Below are positions 17,636 to 25,840 of a DNA stretch of 64,000 bases, piece by piece; position 1 is the stretch's first letter, and the number at the start of each line of letters is the position of its first letter. Both the position numbers and the translations under genes were made by a program. The notes under the pieces were generated by a model. It was not told the DNA's origin. It was given only the letters and a program-made list of their open reading frames with translations, and made no database searches. Source of the stretch: UBA7359 sp964523895 (GTDB lineage Bacteria > Pseudomonadota > Gammaproteobacteria > Eutrophobiales > Eutrophobiaceae); contig CAZGBJ010000010.1 of NCBI GenBank assembly GCA_964523895.1, positions 1 through 64,000 on the forward strand. The letters run 5' to 3'.

Positions 17636-18088
17636 TTATGAGTTTTCATTGAAATCAAAAAAAACCACTCGCTTCCACTTAGCGCTCAAATCGACTAAAC
17701 GTGCTTCTTGCTCTGTACTGAGACAACCTTTATACACTCTTACACTAGAAGGCGTGGCGGCAGCCAACACATTAGAATAGATGCTTGCGATTGCATCAAT
17801 TCTTGCGGAATTGACGCCTGCCTCTGGGAATGGCCAAAAGCGTTTGAATAAATTTTCCTCGGTTAGCCCCCAACTATTTTCAATAATGAACCAATCAATA
17901 TTTCCACAAAAAAAGAAATCACCATCGACTTCTACTAGCTTAGTTTCAGTTGCACCAAGAAATTTTGCAGTGCGCTCTAGGATGTCAGCAATTCCAATTC
18001 CCGAAGGTTCAGACTCCGGAAAATAAATACCCGGATTACTCCGCACATGCTTTTCTAAATTCTCTTGGTTAAGTTCGCTATCGTTCAT
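17636..18088 (-). CDS. Hypothetical protein, 150 residues
   Basis: Not recognised. The product is soluble and acidic without signal peptide, membrane helix or clear motif; the centre is aromatic (FFFCGNIDWFIIENSWGL) and the C-terminus reads KRVVFFDFNE. It starts at an ATG 80 bases from the next minus-strand gene's stop region and lies beside a recombinase remnant and another orphan gene, so it may be cargo of a former mobile element. An immunity-type or SUKH-like small protein is a possibility, but nothing in the sequence proves it. Confidence 0.6.
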   Translation of the reverse strand: MNDSELNQENLEKHVRSNPGIYFPESEPSGIGIADILERTAKFLGATETKLVEVDGDFFFCGNIDWFIIENSWGLTEENLFKRFWPFPEAGVNSARIDAIASIYSNVLAAATPSSVRVYKGCLSTEQEARLVDLSAKWKRVVFFDFNENS

Positions 18089-18168
18089 TTTTACTCATAA
18101 CAGTATATCTAATGTTCGTTTTGGCTCGTTCTCATTGTAACTCTTCATTCAGCCATAAGCAGGCATTA

Positions 18169-18543
18169 TCACTTGGTAGGTTTTATATAATTTGGCCATA
18201 CTGATAAATCAGCATTACCCCACTTCATAATCATCATGGTTTTAAAATTATTAAATTCTGGATAATCTTTTCTACAAACAAGAATTTTTTGATTGTCGTA
18301 AATTTCGGAATCAGTTTCTATGTTTATTCTGTCGTACTCGACTGCTATTTCGTATAGTGATTTGAACCCAAAAGGGTATTCAAAGTCTGCTGAGATGCTT
18401 AAGTATTTTTCGTTCAGGTTTAAATGTAAATCATATATAAGTCTTTCACTTTCATAACGAAAAGTGAGCAGCTGTTCAGGATCAATAACTCCTTCCACTG
18501 TTGGTTCTACCCCTAAAAATTCTTTAATAATATCTACTGGCAT
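18169..18543 (-). CDS. Hypothetical protein, 124 residues
   Basis: Not recognised. A cytoplasmic protein with alternating hydrophobic beta-strand-like segments (LLTFRYESERLIYDLHLNL, YLSISADFEYPF) and no signal peptide or cysteines of note. Base composition is A+T-rich like its neighbours. It is on the same strand as the 150-residue orphan, with about 80 bases between them, and divergent from the MerR gene. The two could be transcribed together. Confidence 0.6.
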   Translation of the reverse strand: MPVDIIKEFLGVEPTVEGVIDPEQLLTFRYESERLIYDLHLNLNEKYLSISADFEYPFGFKSLYEIAVEYDRINIETDSEIYDNQKILVCRKDYPEFNNFKTMMIMKWGNADLSVWPNYIKPTK

Positions 18544-18664
18544 TTTAAATTCCTAAATAATACATAATCTATTCTGGTTTTATTTACTATAGTTATATAT
18601 ATAGTAATTTACTAAGTAACTACCTTGTATATAGTACTATTAAATATCAGGAGAATATTAAATC

Positions 18665-19102
18665 GTGGCACAAGAAACATTACGCATTGGTAAATTAGCT
18701 AAATTGCTTGGTACTACAACAAAAACGCTTCGGTTTTACGAAGATATCGGTTTGTTGGGGCCGGCAATGCGTAGCGATGCAGGTTACCGCTTATATGATG
18801 TTAAAGCGACTTCTCATATTCGGCTTATATTACATCTACGCAAATTGGGCTTTACGATTAATAATTTAAAAAAGATATTTGTTAAAGATAAAAAACAATC
18901 ATTCAGACAACAGGTATTAAGTTTAATGGATGAAAAGTTACGTGATACCGATGAGGAATTGGTAATTCTGCAGGGACGGCGGGAAGATTTAGCCGCCCGT
19001 CATCAAGCCTTATTATTAACTCCTAAAAATAGACCAAGTGAATGTATTTGTGATGCGCTATTGAGTCCTTGTACATGTATTGTAGATTCTTCTACAAAAT
19101 AA
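18665..19102 (+). CDS. MerR-family transcriptional regulator, heavy-metal-type
   Basis: N-terminal MerR HTH (RIGKLAKLLGTTTKTLRFYE, then DAGYRLYD) with the dimerisation coiled coil (~80-120). The C-terminus has a cysteine cluster (ECICDALLSPCTCIV), as in metal-responsive ZntR/CadR/PbrR-type members, so it probably senses a thiophilic metal ion. Start is GTG 18665 preceded by AGGAG at 18650-18654. No metal efflux gene is adjacent; the CBS-domain gene and hydrogenase genes are downstream, so control of the hydrogenase region is possible but unproven. Confidence 0.86.
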   Translation: MAQETLRIGKLAKLLGTTTKTLRFYEDIGLLGPAMRSDAGYRLYDVKATSHIRLILHLRKLGFTINNLKKIFVKDKKQSFRQQVLSLMDEKLRDTDEELVILQGRREDLAARHQALLLTPKNRPSECICDALLSPCTCIVDSSTK

Positions 19103-19422
19103 CCTATCTATGTTTTTTTTAAGAATAATTTTATACGTTTATTATTTTCTTTCCGTACTGCTGACTATATAAATCAAGCTTTTATCACCACTATTTGTAA
19201 TCCCGTCAAATGAAGTACTACAATGATGATTAACCCATGCTCTAAATAAAATGCTGATTTCATTAATGAGATTAGGACAGATTACTTCGGTTCCTTAATG
19301 TAACAAGGAACACGAAGCTTACATGGACTACCGATTATTACAGCATTTCATTTGCTGAGCTGATGCACCAGTTGTTCGAGAAACCTTGTTGATTTTTAAG
19401 AAACTAACTTCGAGGAATTATT
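19103..19422. other. Intergenic region with an imperfect hairpin
   Basis: These 320 bases hold no credible ORF. Around 19283-19317 CTTCGGTTCCTT and AAGGAACACGAAG form an imperfect stem-loop that could be a terminator or leader structure. An A+T-rich segment and an AGGAA-like ribosome site precede the CBS gene. Confidence 0.45.
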
Positions 19423-19818
19423 ATGATTATTACAGCAAAATTATTATTAGAGAAAAAAACTAAAACTAAACTTTATACGATTGAACCTGAAGATTCATTT
19501 CAAGATGCAGTTGAATTAATGTCTGAAAATAGAATTAGTGCATTATTGGTTTTACAAAATGATAAAATGGTCGGAATAGTGTCGGAAAGGGACTACATTA
19601 GGAAAGCTGCACCTAAACGAATTGCACCGTGGGATATAACAGTAGGGGAGCTGATGACTGAAGAGGTTATTGTTGTTCCACCTTCTGAAAACATACAAAG
19701 TTGCATGCAAATTATGAGTAAAAATAAGTTTCGTCATCTTCCAATCGTCGAAGATGAAAAGCTACAGGGCATAGTTTCAATAACTGATATAGTGTCTGCA
19801 TTACGTGTAGGGGTATAG
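19423..19818 (+). CDS. Tandem CBS-domain protein
   Basis: Two CBS repeats fill the 131 residues: the first ~15-60 (SFQDAVELMSENRISALLVL, then GIVSERDYIRK), the second ~80-131 (LPIVEDEKLQGIVSITDIV). Stand-alone pairs of this kind form adenosine-nucleotide-binding modules and bind AMP, ATP or related ligands. It has no fused output domain. It lies just upstream of the hydrogenase operon, separated from it by a hairpin, so a regulatory link is possible. ATG with a GAGGAATT ribosome site. Confidence 0.88.
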   Translation: MIITAKLLLEKKTKTKLYTIEPEDSFQDAVELMSENRISALLVLQNDKMVGIVSERDYIRKAAPKRIAPWDITVGELMTEEVIVVPPSENIQSCMQIMSKNKFRHLPIVEDEKLQGIVSITDIVSALRVGV

Positions 19819-19907
19819 ATCCCTTGTTTCAATTCAATTTATACTCAGATCATTTTATGGACTAAATAATCTATGAGTATTATTAAATAATGATTAAAAA
19901 TTGGTTG

Positions 19908-19929
19908 ACCTTCCCCTTTAGGGGAAGGT
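19908..19929 (+). terminator. Perfect hairpin between the CBS gene and the hydrogenase operon
   Basis: ACCTTCCCC (19908-19916), loop TTTA, GGGGAAGGT (19921-19929). The T-run after it is short (TTTAAT), so it may be a partial terminator or an mRNA leader hairpin 47 bases before the hydrogenase small-subunit start. Confidence 0.6.
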
Positions 19930-19976
19930 TTAATATCTGACTATACATTATTATAGTTAGATAGAGATTATTAATC

Positions 19977-21248
19977 ATGACAGAGAATACGGAAGAAGTA
20001 GTTCTAACTAATTCGCACTCGCCAACTTTCGGTCTTGAAGAAGGGCCAATTACAGAGGTTCATGCATTCTGGTTAGCAGGAATGAGCTGTGATGGATGTT
20101 CAGTTGCCGCAGTAGGTGCGAAAAATCCGAGCGTCGAACAATTACTTACAGCAGCAATCCCCGGTCTACCTAAAGTTATATTACACCATCCTGTTCTGGC
20201 CGTAGAAGCCGGTCATCGCTTTATGGAACCTTATTATAAGGCAGCCCGCGGTGAACTAGGCGCTCCTTATGTTGTTTTATATGAAGGTTCTGTCGCAGAT
20301 GAGCAAATTGCTGCAGATTATGGCGGTTACTGGTCGGCGATGGGTATGGAAGAAATGGATGATGGCAGTTGGCGTCCTTATCCCACAGCAAAAATGCTTA
20401 AAGATCTTTCACCCGGTGCAGCAGCAGTCGTAGCTGTTGGTACTTGTGCAACCTGGGGAGGTATCCCAGCAGCGGTAGGTAATGTTACTCATGCTATGGC
20501 AACAATGGACTTCCTTGGTAAAGATTATCGAAGTGCACTGGGCCTACCTGTAGTAAATGTTCCTGGTTGTTCACCGATAGGCGATAACATCACGGAAACA
20601 ATCACTGCAGTACTGATGTTTTTAGCAGGTGTTGCTCCATTATTAGAACTTGATGAATTAGGTCGTCCGGCCTGGATGTTTGGTCAAACAGTTCATCGCG
20701 GTTGTACGCGTGGAGGTACTTATGAAGAAGGAACATTCGCAAAAGAATATGGCGATCCAGAGTGTTTAGTAGAATTAGGTTGTTGGGGTCCAGTTGTACA
20801 GTGCAATATGACGAAACGCGGCGCATTAGGGAGTTCCGGTGGTTGTATGAATACTGGTGGCATATGTATCGGTTGCACCATGCCAGGTTTCCCTGATGCT
20901 TTTGCACCGTTTTATAAAGCACCTCCCGGGAAGTTTATTTCAGGTTCTGCTAGTAGAATGGTAGGGAGTTTCATTCGTCCACTTAGAAAAATTAGTCAGC
21001 GCAAAGGTAATATGACAAACCGCTGGAATAAAACAGGTTATATTCCAAGTGGCTGGGGCCATGTTGAGTCCCCGGGGATATTCATGAAAACAGCGCATTA
21101 TTTTTATAAGAAAATTCAATCATGGGGAACCGAATTTCATCCTGATGGAACGAAGCTACAAAGAAAGTTACAAGCATCAGGACACACCTTTGTAAAAGAT
21201 GCAGAAAAAAGAGCAGACGAAAGAATGCATGCCGAGGTGGAAAAATGA
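19977..21248 (+). CDS. [NiFe]-hydrogenase small subunit, without Tat signal
   Basis: Electron-transfer subunit of an H2-oxidising [NiFe] hydrogenase. Proximal-cluster cysteines are C38 and C41 (GMSCDGCS), C157 (GTCATWGG) and C198 (PGCSPIGD). Distal-cluster ligands are H240, C243, C263 and C269; medial-cluster cysteines are C276, C297 and C300 (GGICIGCTMPGFPD), with an extra C290. No twin-arginine motif or signal peptide precedes the first domain, so the enzyme is probably cytoplasmic. The long C-terminal tail recalls the aerobic high-affinity lineages, but the subgroup is not decided here. It overlaps the next gene by four bases (ATGA). Confidence 0.95.
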   Translation: MTENTEEVVLTNSHSPTFGLEEGPITEVHAFWLAGMSCDGCSVAAVGAKNPSVEQLLTAAIPGLPKVILHHPVLAVEAGHRFMEPYYKAARGELGAPYVVLYEGSVADEQIAADYGGYWSAMGMEEMDDGSWRPYPTAKMLKDLSPGAAAVVAVGTCATWGGIPAAVGNVTHAMATMDFLGKDYRSALGLPVVNVPGCSPIGDNITETITAVLMFLAGVAPLLELDELGRPAWMFGQTVHRGCTRGGTYEEGTFAKEYGDPECLVELGCWGPVVQCNMTKRGALGSSGGCMNTGGICIGCTMPGFPDAFAPFYKAPPGKFISGSASRMVGSFIRPLRKISQRKGNMTNRWNKTGYIPSGWGHVESPGIFMKTAHYFYKKIQSWGTEFHPDGTKLQRKLQASGHTFVKDAEKRADERMHAEVEK

Positions 21249-21544
21249 GTGCCAATGAAATTTATCAATGGTGGTTTATCTGGTTAGCTATTGGTGGTGG
21301 CATTGTTGTTGCCGCTGCTGCATTGTTAATTACCATTATTGTACTTGCACATAAAATTGCTACGTTAGCGAATGTTGCTATTGGTGTTGGACTTGAAATT
21401 GAAGCCAATACAAAATCAATCTGGCAACTCAATACGTCTAAGAAAGTTGCTGGCGATTTGTTAGATGGTGCAACTGCCATAGAAGAAAATGCAGGCACGA
21501 TACTGAGTGTTTTATCAAAGAGTAAAGATGATCAAGTTGCTTGA
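21245..21544 (+). CDS. Small membrane protein 1 of the hydrogenase operon
   Basis: 99 residues: one transmembrane helix (~8-35, WFIWLAIGGGIVVAAAALL) and a cytoplasmic or periplasmic amphipathic helix. The tail carries EIEANTKSIWQL and VAGDLLDGATAIEENAG, a pattern shared with small proteins 2 and 4 of this operon. The start overlaps the hydrogenase small-subunit stop, so translation is coupled. Inferred role: membrane anchor or docking partner for the signal-less hydrogenase. No database family is recognised with certainty. Confidence 0.8.
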   Translation: MSANEIYQWWFIWLAIGGGIVVAAAALLITIIVLAHKIATLANVAIGVGLEIEANTKSIWQLNTSKKVAGDLLDGATAIEENAGTILSVLSKSKDDQVA

Positions 21545-21569
21545 TCCAGAACGATAACGGGAAATTAAA

Positions 21570-21896
21570 ATGACATTGCCTACATCTCCAGAAGCCGCAG
21601 CAGAATTCGTTTGGATTACATCTCTAATTGTTGGTTTAGTTGTTGCCCTTGTTGTCGCCCTATTACTTTGGATGATACATCGAGAAGCCAGTATTATTAA
21701 TCAACATGTTTCAAAAATATGGGAAGTCGGTCAACGTATTGCCTGTAATACAATCCAAATACCCATACTTTATAGAATTAATGAAGTGGCTGGACAAATT
21801 TTAGCTAGAGCACTTGGTATTAATGAAGGTGCTGCTGCAATCGAAACACATGCTAAAGGTTGTCCCGGATGCCCACACTGTATGTTGGAACACTAG
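21570..21896 (+). CDS. Small membrane protein 2, with C-terminal CxxCxxC
   Basis: 108 residues: one transmembrane helix (~15-38), then RIACNTIQIPIL and EVAGQILARALGINEG, the same pattern as small proteins 1 and 4. It alone ends in a cysteine motif, GCPGCPHCMLEH, a plausible metal or Fe-S ligand set that could receive electrons or bind nickel. A GGGAAA ribosome site lies before the ATG. Function is inferred from position between the two hydrogenase subunit genes. Confidence 0.8.
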   Translation: MTLPTSPEAAAEFVWITSLIVGLVVALVVALLLWMIHREASIINQHVSKIWEVGQRIACNTIQIPILYRINEVAGQILARALGINEGAAAIETHAKGCPGCPHCMLEH

Positions 21897-21914
21897 AATA
21901 GGTATTTTTTAAAT

Positions 21915-22208
21915 ATGGTTTTACTTACATTCTTAACAGCAACACTTGTAATCGTTTTCTTTCTAGTACTTGCCTATGGACTGATCAAGATCAGCTCAAT
22001 GCTACGATCTATTGGCGGTACTCCTACTAGTTTTTTAGCTAAATTAAGATTGGGATTGCGTGCAATAGAAACTGAAACAGGACATTTAACGCCACAGGTA
22101 GTACTTCTAAATGAAGGATTAACCCAAGTGAGTGGTGGCTTAAAAGAAGTTGATAAACATTTAATCGGTGTTATTGATGGCGCTGTTAAACAAGAGAGGT
22201 ATCAGTAA
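21915..22208 (+). CDS. Small membrane protein 3 of the hydrogenase operon
   Basis: 97 residues: an N-terminal transmembrane helix (~3-26, TATLVIVFFLVLAYGLI), then an amphipathic segment with LRAIETETGHL and LNEGLTQVSGGLKEVDKHL. This pattern differs from small proteins 1, 2 and 4 but matches small protein 5 (INGGL..LL..LL.V). The stop and the next ATG overlap (TAATG), so translation is coupled. No homologous family is named with confidence. Confidence 0.78.
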   Translation: MVLLTFLTATLVIVFFLVLAYGLIKISSMLRSIGGTPTSFLAKLRLGLRAIETETGHLTPQVVLLNEGLTQVSGGLKEVDKHLIGVIDGAVKQERYQ

Positions 22209-22528
22209 TGGATCTAACGATGACACTACCTATGCCTGTGTACTTAATATGGGGTGGAACGTTATTAATTGTATTAATCGTTATCGTGCCACTTGCTGTT
22301 GGTTTATTGCATCGAACTTTAACGGCTGCCTGGTCGATTAGACGTTATATGTCAGAAATGCTTGAAAGTGGTGTTGGTATTGCCAATAACACGAGTTCAA
22401 TTCCTGCATTAAACGATACTATCTCCGTTGCAGGTGATATGGTGAATACAGCAAAAAACCTTGAGGATCATTCTTCTGCAATAGCAGAAGTATTATCACA
22501 GAGAGCAAGTCAGGGGCAAACATCATGA
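22208..22528 (+). CDS. Small membrane protein 4 of the hydrogenase operon
   Basis: 106 residues: a strong transmembrane helix (~11-35, WGGTLLIVLIVIVPLAVGLL) and an amphipathic tail with GIANNTSSIPAL and SVAGDMVNTAKNLEDHSSAI, closely parallel to small proteins 1 and 2. It overlaps both neighbours by one to four bases, consistent with equal, coupled synthesis of all five small proteins. Confidence 0.8.
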   Translation: MDLTMTLPMPVYLIWGGTLLIVLIVIVPLAVGLLHRTLTAAWSIRRYMSEMLESGVGIANNTSSIPALNDTISVAGDMVNTAKNLEDHSSAIAEVLSQRASQGQTS

Positions 22529-22809
22529 CGCATTTATTATTGTATTCGACATTAGCTGTAACGGCTGTAGTTGTGATAGTGCTTGTGATCTATTTGGTAG
22601 GGATCATTATTGCATTATGGAAAACGAAGAATGATTTAGCCAAATTAGCAGGTGGGTTGATTGCTGTACGTGATAACACACAACCGTTACCTGAAAATAT
22701 AGAAAGTATTAATGGTGGTCTATCTGCATTATTAAGTGAATTATTAAATGTAAATGGAAACCTGGCAGCAATTGTTGGTGTCGCAACTGATTTAACGAAT
22801 AAAAAATAA
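22525..22809 (+). CDS. Small membrane protein 5 of the hydrogenase operon
   Basis: 94 residues: a transmembrane helix (~5-30, TLAVTAVVVIVLVIYLVGII) followed by VRDNTQPLPENIESINGGL and LLSELLNVNGNLAAIVG, the pattern shared with small protein 3. It overlaps gene 4 (ATGA) and ends 19 bases before the large-subunit start. The five-gene set forms two related subfamilies in the order A-A-B-A-B. Confidence 0.78.
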   Translation: MTHLLLYSTLAVTAVVVIVLVIYLVGIIIALWKTKNDLAKLAGGLIAVRDNTQPLPENIESINGGLSALLSELLNVNGNLAAIVGVATDLTNKK

Positions 22810-22828
22810 TAACCAGGAGTAATCGAGT

Positions 22829-24706
22829 ATGTGTTTTGAAAATTTACCGATCGAGTTTGATGCTGATGGCAATGCACATTTAAAGGAAGGTGTTCAGAAT
22901 CCATACTCTTATGCAACACAAACTGCTGAGGAAAGAGATAAAGTATTAAAAGAACTGGCAGTGAAAAATGGTCAATTACAAGATGTCGATTATGATCCTG
23001 TGACCCGTGTTGCTGGTGCACTCGCTTTTCATAGCACAGTTAATCTTAATGAACGTAAGATTGTTGACACAGCATCAATGGCTACTCTATTTCGCGGGTA
23101 TGAAGTGATTCTACGAGGTCGTGATCCTCGTGATGCTGCATTTATTAGCTCACGTGCATGCGGAGTTTGTGGTGGTGTTCACGCAACCGCTTCTGCTTTA
23201 TGTGTTGAGATGGCGTTGGGTATAAAACCACCGCCATTAGGTATTGTTATTCGTAATCTCTTATTGAGTTGTGAATATCTGTATGACAATCCATTACACT
23301 TATTTATTTTGGCAGGTCCGGATTACTCTGAAGTCCTGATACGTGATACCAATCCTGAAATTTGGGCAAAGGCAACTAACGCTCCAGCAAAAAATCAACA
23401 TATTCACGGTTATAACACTATCGGTGAAATCATGACCGATCTTAATCCATTAACCGGAAAGCTTTATCTTGAAGCATTGGAAATGACACGTGTGGCGAGA
23501 GAAGCCTATGTTTTACTTGGTGGTAAATACCCACATCCGGAAACAGTCATTCCAGGTGGTGTAACAACGACTGTTACCACGACTGCATTAAGTGAATTTT
23601 ATTTGAAATTAAAAGTATTTTTTGACTATAGCAAACGCTGTATCGGTATTTGGGATGATGTTTATGATTTCATGTATGAAGCGAACCCTATGTATCGGCA
23701 TATGGGCGAATTACCTGCGACCATGGTTGATTTTGGTCAATGGGATCATGAAGATTATTATGATGCTACCTATGAGAATTGTAATACATGGGGTGAAAAA
23801 CGCTGGTCAACACCGGGGTCAATAGTTAATGGCAAACTTGTAACAACTCGATTAACGGATTTAAATGTTGGCTTTGAAGAATTTGTTGAGCACTCTTATT
23901 ATGAACAATGGAATGAGCATAAATTCAAAACAGATCCATTGGGTAATCCATTAAGTCCTAATCATCCTTGGAATAAAACGACAATTCCACGTCCAGGAGA
24001 GCAAAACTGGAAAGAAAAATATAGTTGGTCATGTACACCGACTTGGGACAGACACACATTTGAAGCAGGCGCTTATGCAAGAGTGTACATGTCTGCATTA
24101 GCTAATAAACTTCCAAATAGTGAATATTTTGCTTCTACAGGAAATAGTTTGAAATTAAAGCTCGCCAAAGATCAACTTCCAGAAATGGAATTGGAATGGA
24201 AGGTGCCAAAAATATGGAATGCCATTGAGCGTAATCGTGCACGTGCCTATGCAGTTGGTTTTAATATGATGGTAACAATGGAAAATTGGGTACGAGCGCA
24301 GGATTTATTACGACGCGGTGAAACAGCAGTACACACACCTTTTGAAATTCCTAAGGACGGTCATCACATTGGTGTTGGCATGTGGGGTGCCGGACGTGGT
24401 TTTCTAGGTCATTGGGCAGAGATAGAAAAGGGTGTGCTTACAAATTATCAGATATCAACCCCGTCTACGGTGAATGCTTGTCCACGAACTCCGTGGGGTG
24501 AACCAGGACCCTATGAACAAGCCGTTTTGAATACACCTATTATAGAAACGAATTTTAAAGATCATTCTGACTTTAAGGGTATTGATGTGTTACGTGCATT
24601 GCGTAGTTTTGATCCTTGTATGCCGTGTACTACGCATACTATGGTTGAAGGAACTGATAAGGTCGTTACGAGGGAAGTTACCACTTGCGCGTGCGGTATT
24701 AGTTAA
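22829..24706 (+). CDS. [NiFe]-hydrogenase large (catalytic) subunit
   Basis: Carries the NiFe(CN)2CO active site. N-terminal ligands are C111 and C114 in RACGVCGGVHA; C-terminal ligands are C597 and C600 in FDPCMPCTTH. The 22 residues after H603 form the extension that a HupD-type endopeptidase removes once nickel is in place; here the extension ends in a CAC motif. Length (625) suits the family. The L1 motif RACGVCGGVHA differs from the RICGVC form of classic membrane-bound uptake enzymes. Separation of the two subunit genes by five small membrane-protein genes is unusual. A CAGGAG ribosome site precedes the ATG. Confidence 0.96.
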   Translation: MCFENLPIEFDADGNAHLKEGVQNPYSYATQTAEERDKVLKELAVKNGQLQDVDYDPVTRVAGALAFHSTVNLNERKIVDTASMATLFRGYEVILRGRDPRDAAFISSRACGVCGGVHATASALCVEMALGIKPPPLGIVIRNLLLSCEYLYDNPLHLFILAGPDYSEVLIRDTNPEIWAKATNAPAKNQHIHGYNTIGEIMTDLNPLTGKLYLEALEMTRVAREAYVLLGGKYPHPETVIPGGVTTTVTTTALSEFYLKLKVFFDYSKRCIGIWDDVYDFMYEANPMYRHMGELPATMVDFGQWDHEDYYDATYENCNTWGEKRWSTPGSIVNGKLVTTRLTDLNVGFEEFVEHSYYEQWNEHKFKTDPLGNPLSPNHPWNKTTIPRPGEQNWKEKYSWSCTPTWDRHTFEAGAYARVYMSALANKLPNSEYFASTGNSLKLKLAKDQLPEMELEWKVPKIWNAIERNRARAYAVGFNMMVTMENWVRAQDLLRRGETAVHTPFEIPKDGHHIGVGMWGAGRGFLGHWAEIEKGVLTNYQISTPSTVNACPRTPWGEPGPYEQAVLNTPIIETNFKDHSDFKGIDVLRALRSFDPCMPCTTHTMVEGTDKVVTREVTTCACGIS

Positions 24707-24744
24707 ATGTTTTAAGCTGGATACTTTCCAGCTATATTTAATAC

Positions 24745-25407
24745 ATGTCAAAAATAGCAATAGGTCTAGTCGGTTATTTTCAATTTATCCGGGGTTATCC
24801 CTTAGGTCCGGAGTTCAAAGAGCGTATTGAAGCGATCAATTGGCCTGACCTTGATGTCTCTATCAAGGAAATGAATTGGGGGCCAATTGCAATTGTTCAA
24901 GATTTTCAAGCTCAAGCAATCGAATATGATCGTATTGTTCTCGTCGCTGCTGTTGATAGAGGATTAAAGCCCGGAACAATAACGTGTCGACAATGGTTAG
25001 GTGGGGAACTGGATAACCTGGCTATACAAGATCGAATTTTTGAAGCTGTGACCGGCATTATTAGTTTGGATAATCTACTTGTTATCGGTGAACATTTTAA
25101 GATTTGGCCGGAAGAGGTCATCACCATAGAAGTTCAACTTGCAGATACTAGTTTTGGTGACTTTGTATTATCCGAAATGGAATTAAATCGTGTAAATGGT
25201 GAATTCAATATTGTCGGAGAAAACCCGATGGCACCTGAAAATGAAAAAGTTGTTAATGAAATGATGACAGCGACTCAAAATGCAGTGATTGATGGAATTA
25301 AAGGAACCCCTAATCTGTATCCATTAACGGCTGATCAGCTCACACCATTGGCAGATGTATGCCATAATCAGTTATTGAATGATTGTTATGAAACAACAAA
25401 GCACTGA
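24745..25407 (+). CDS. Hydrogenase maturation protease-like protein
   Basis: 220 residues resembling the HyaD/HybD fold: a hydrophobic strand with an acidic-basic turn (DRIVLVAAVDRGLKPGTI), then VTGIISLDNLLVIGEHFKIW and EVITIEVQLADTSFGD. The usual N-terminal GxGNxxxxDDG of active endopeptidases is missing (here IGLVGYFQFIRGYP), so catalysis is doubtful; it may be a chaperone-like paralog of the protease encoded 1.2 kb downstream. A small hairpin (GCTGGA/TCCAGC, 24716-24732) lies between the large-subunit stop and this start. Confidence 0.7.
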   Translation: MSKIAIGLVGYFQFIRGYPLGPEFKERIEAINWPDLDVSIKEMNWGPIAIVQDFQAQAIEYDRIVLVAAVDRGLKPGTITCRQWLGGELDNLAIQDRIFEAVTGIISLDNLLVIGEHFKIWPEEVITIEVQLADTSFGDFVLSEMELNRVNGEFNIVGENPMAPENEKVVNEMMTATQNAVIDGIKGTPNLYPLTADQLTPLADVCHNQLLNDCYETTKH

Positions 25408-25426
25408 TGTATTTAGAGAAAGAGCT

Positions 25427-25813
25427 ATGACTGAACAAACAGAACAATCGACACCTAATCCAGGCGCTTTAGATCGACTTGTTAACCGCGAAGAGATCCT
25501 TCAGATATGTTATTGGTATCAAGGAGAAGGACTTGGTAATGTCTATAGTGCTAAGACTATACAGCCTTTTCTTAATTATGATGAAGATCTGATTGAAATA
25601 GCATTTAAGGAATTAATAGATGAAGGCTGTTTTGAGTTAGCAACAGGTTCTATAAAAGGATATTCTTTTACTGAAAAAGGAAAAACTCAAGGTGGTCGAT
25701 TATTTGCTGATAGTTTTGCAGATTTTCAAAAAGCTGGTCATGGAGAATGTGCAGCAGGATGTTGTGATGACGGTGATCACTCTCAGTGTGGTGATGATTG
25801 TGCGCTACATTAA
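25427..25813 (+). CDS. Hydrogenase-operon protein with Cys/His-rich tail
   Basis: The core (~residues 15-95) looks like a winged-helix fold (EEILQICYWYQGEGLG, then FKELIDEGCFEL and YSFTEKGKTQGGRLF). The last 25 residues are rich in Cys, His and Asp (GHGECAAGCCDDGDHSQC), a likely metal-binding tail, possibly nickel. The ATG at 25427 avoids overlap and has an AGAGAAAGAG site; an in-frame ATG at 25379 would overlap the previous gene by 29 bases. Function not established; maturation or metal storage is inferred. Confidence 0.7.
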   Translation: MTEQTEQSTPNPGALDRLVNREEILQICYWYQGEGLGNVYSAKTIQPFLNYDEDLIEIAFKELIDEGCFELATGSIKGYSFTEKGKTQGGRLFADSFADFQKAGHGECAAGCCDDGDHSQCGDDCALH

Positions 25814-25840
25814 TATCAGTTTACTTATTTAATATATTCA

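Noticed and set aside
20602..20922. 106-codon minus-strand frame inside the hydrogenase small subunit gene
   Set aside because: Antisense to the most conserved Fe-S region; no start signals.
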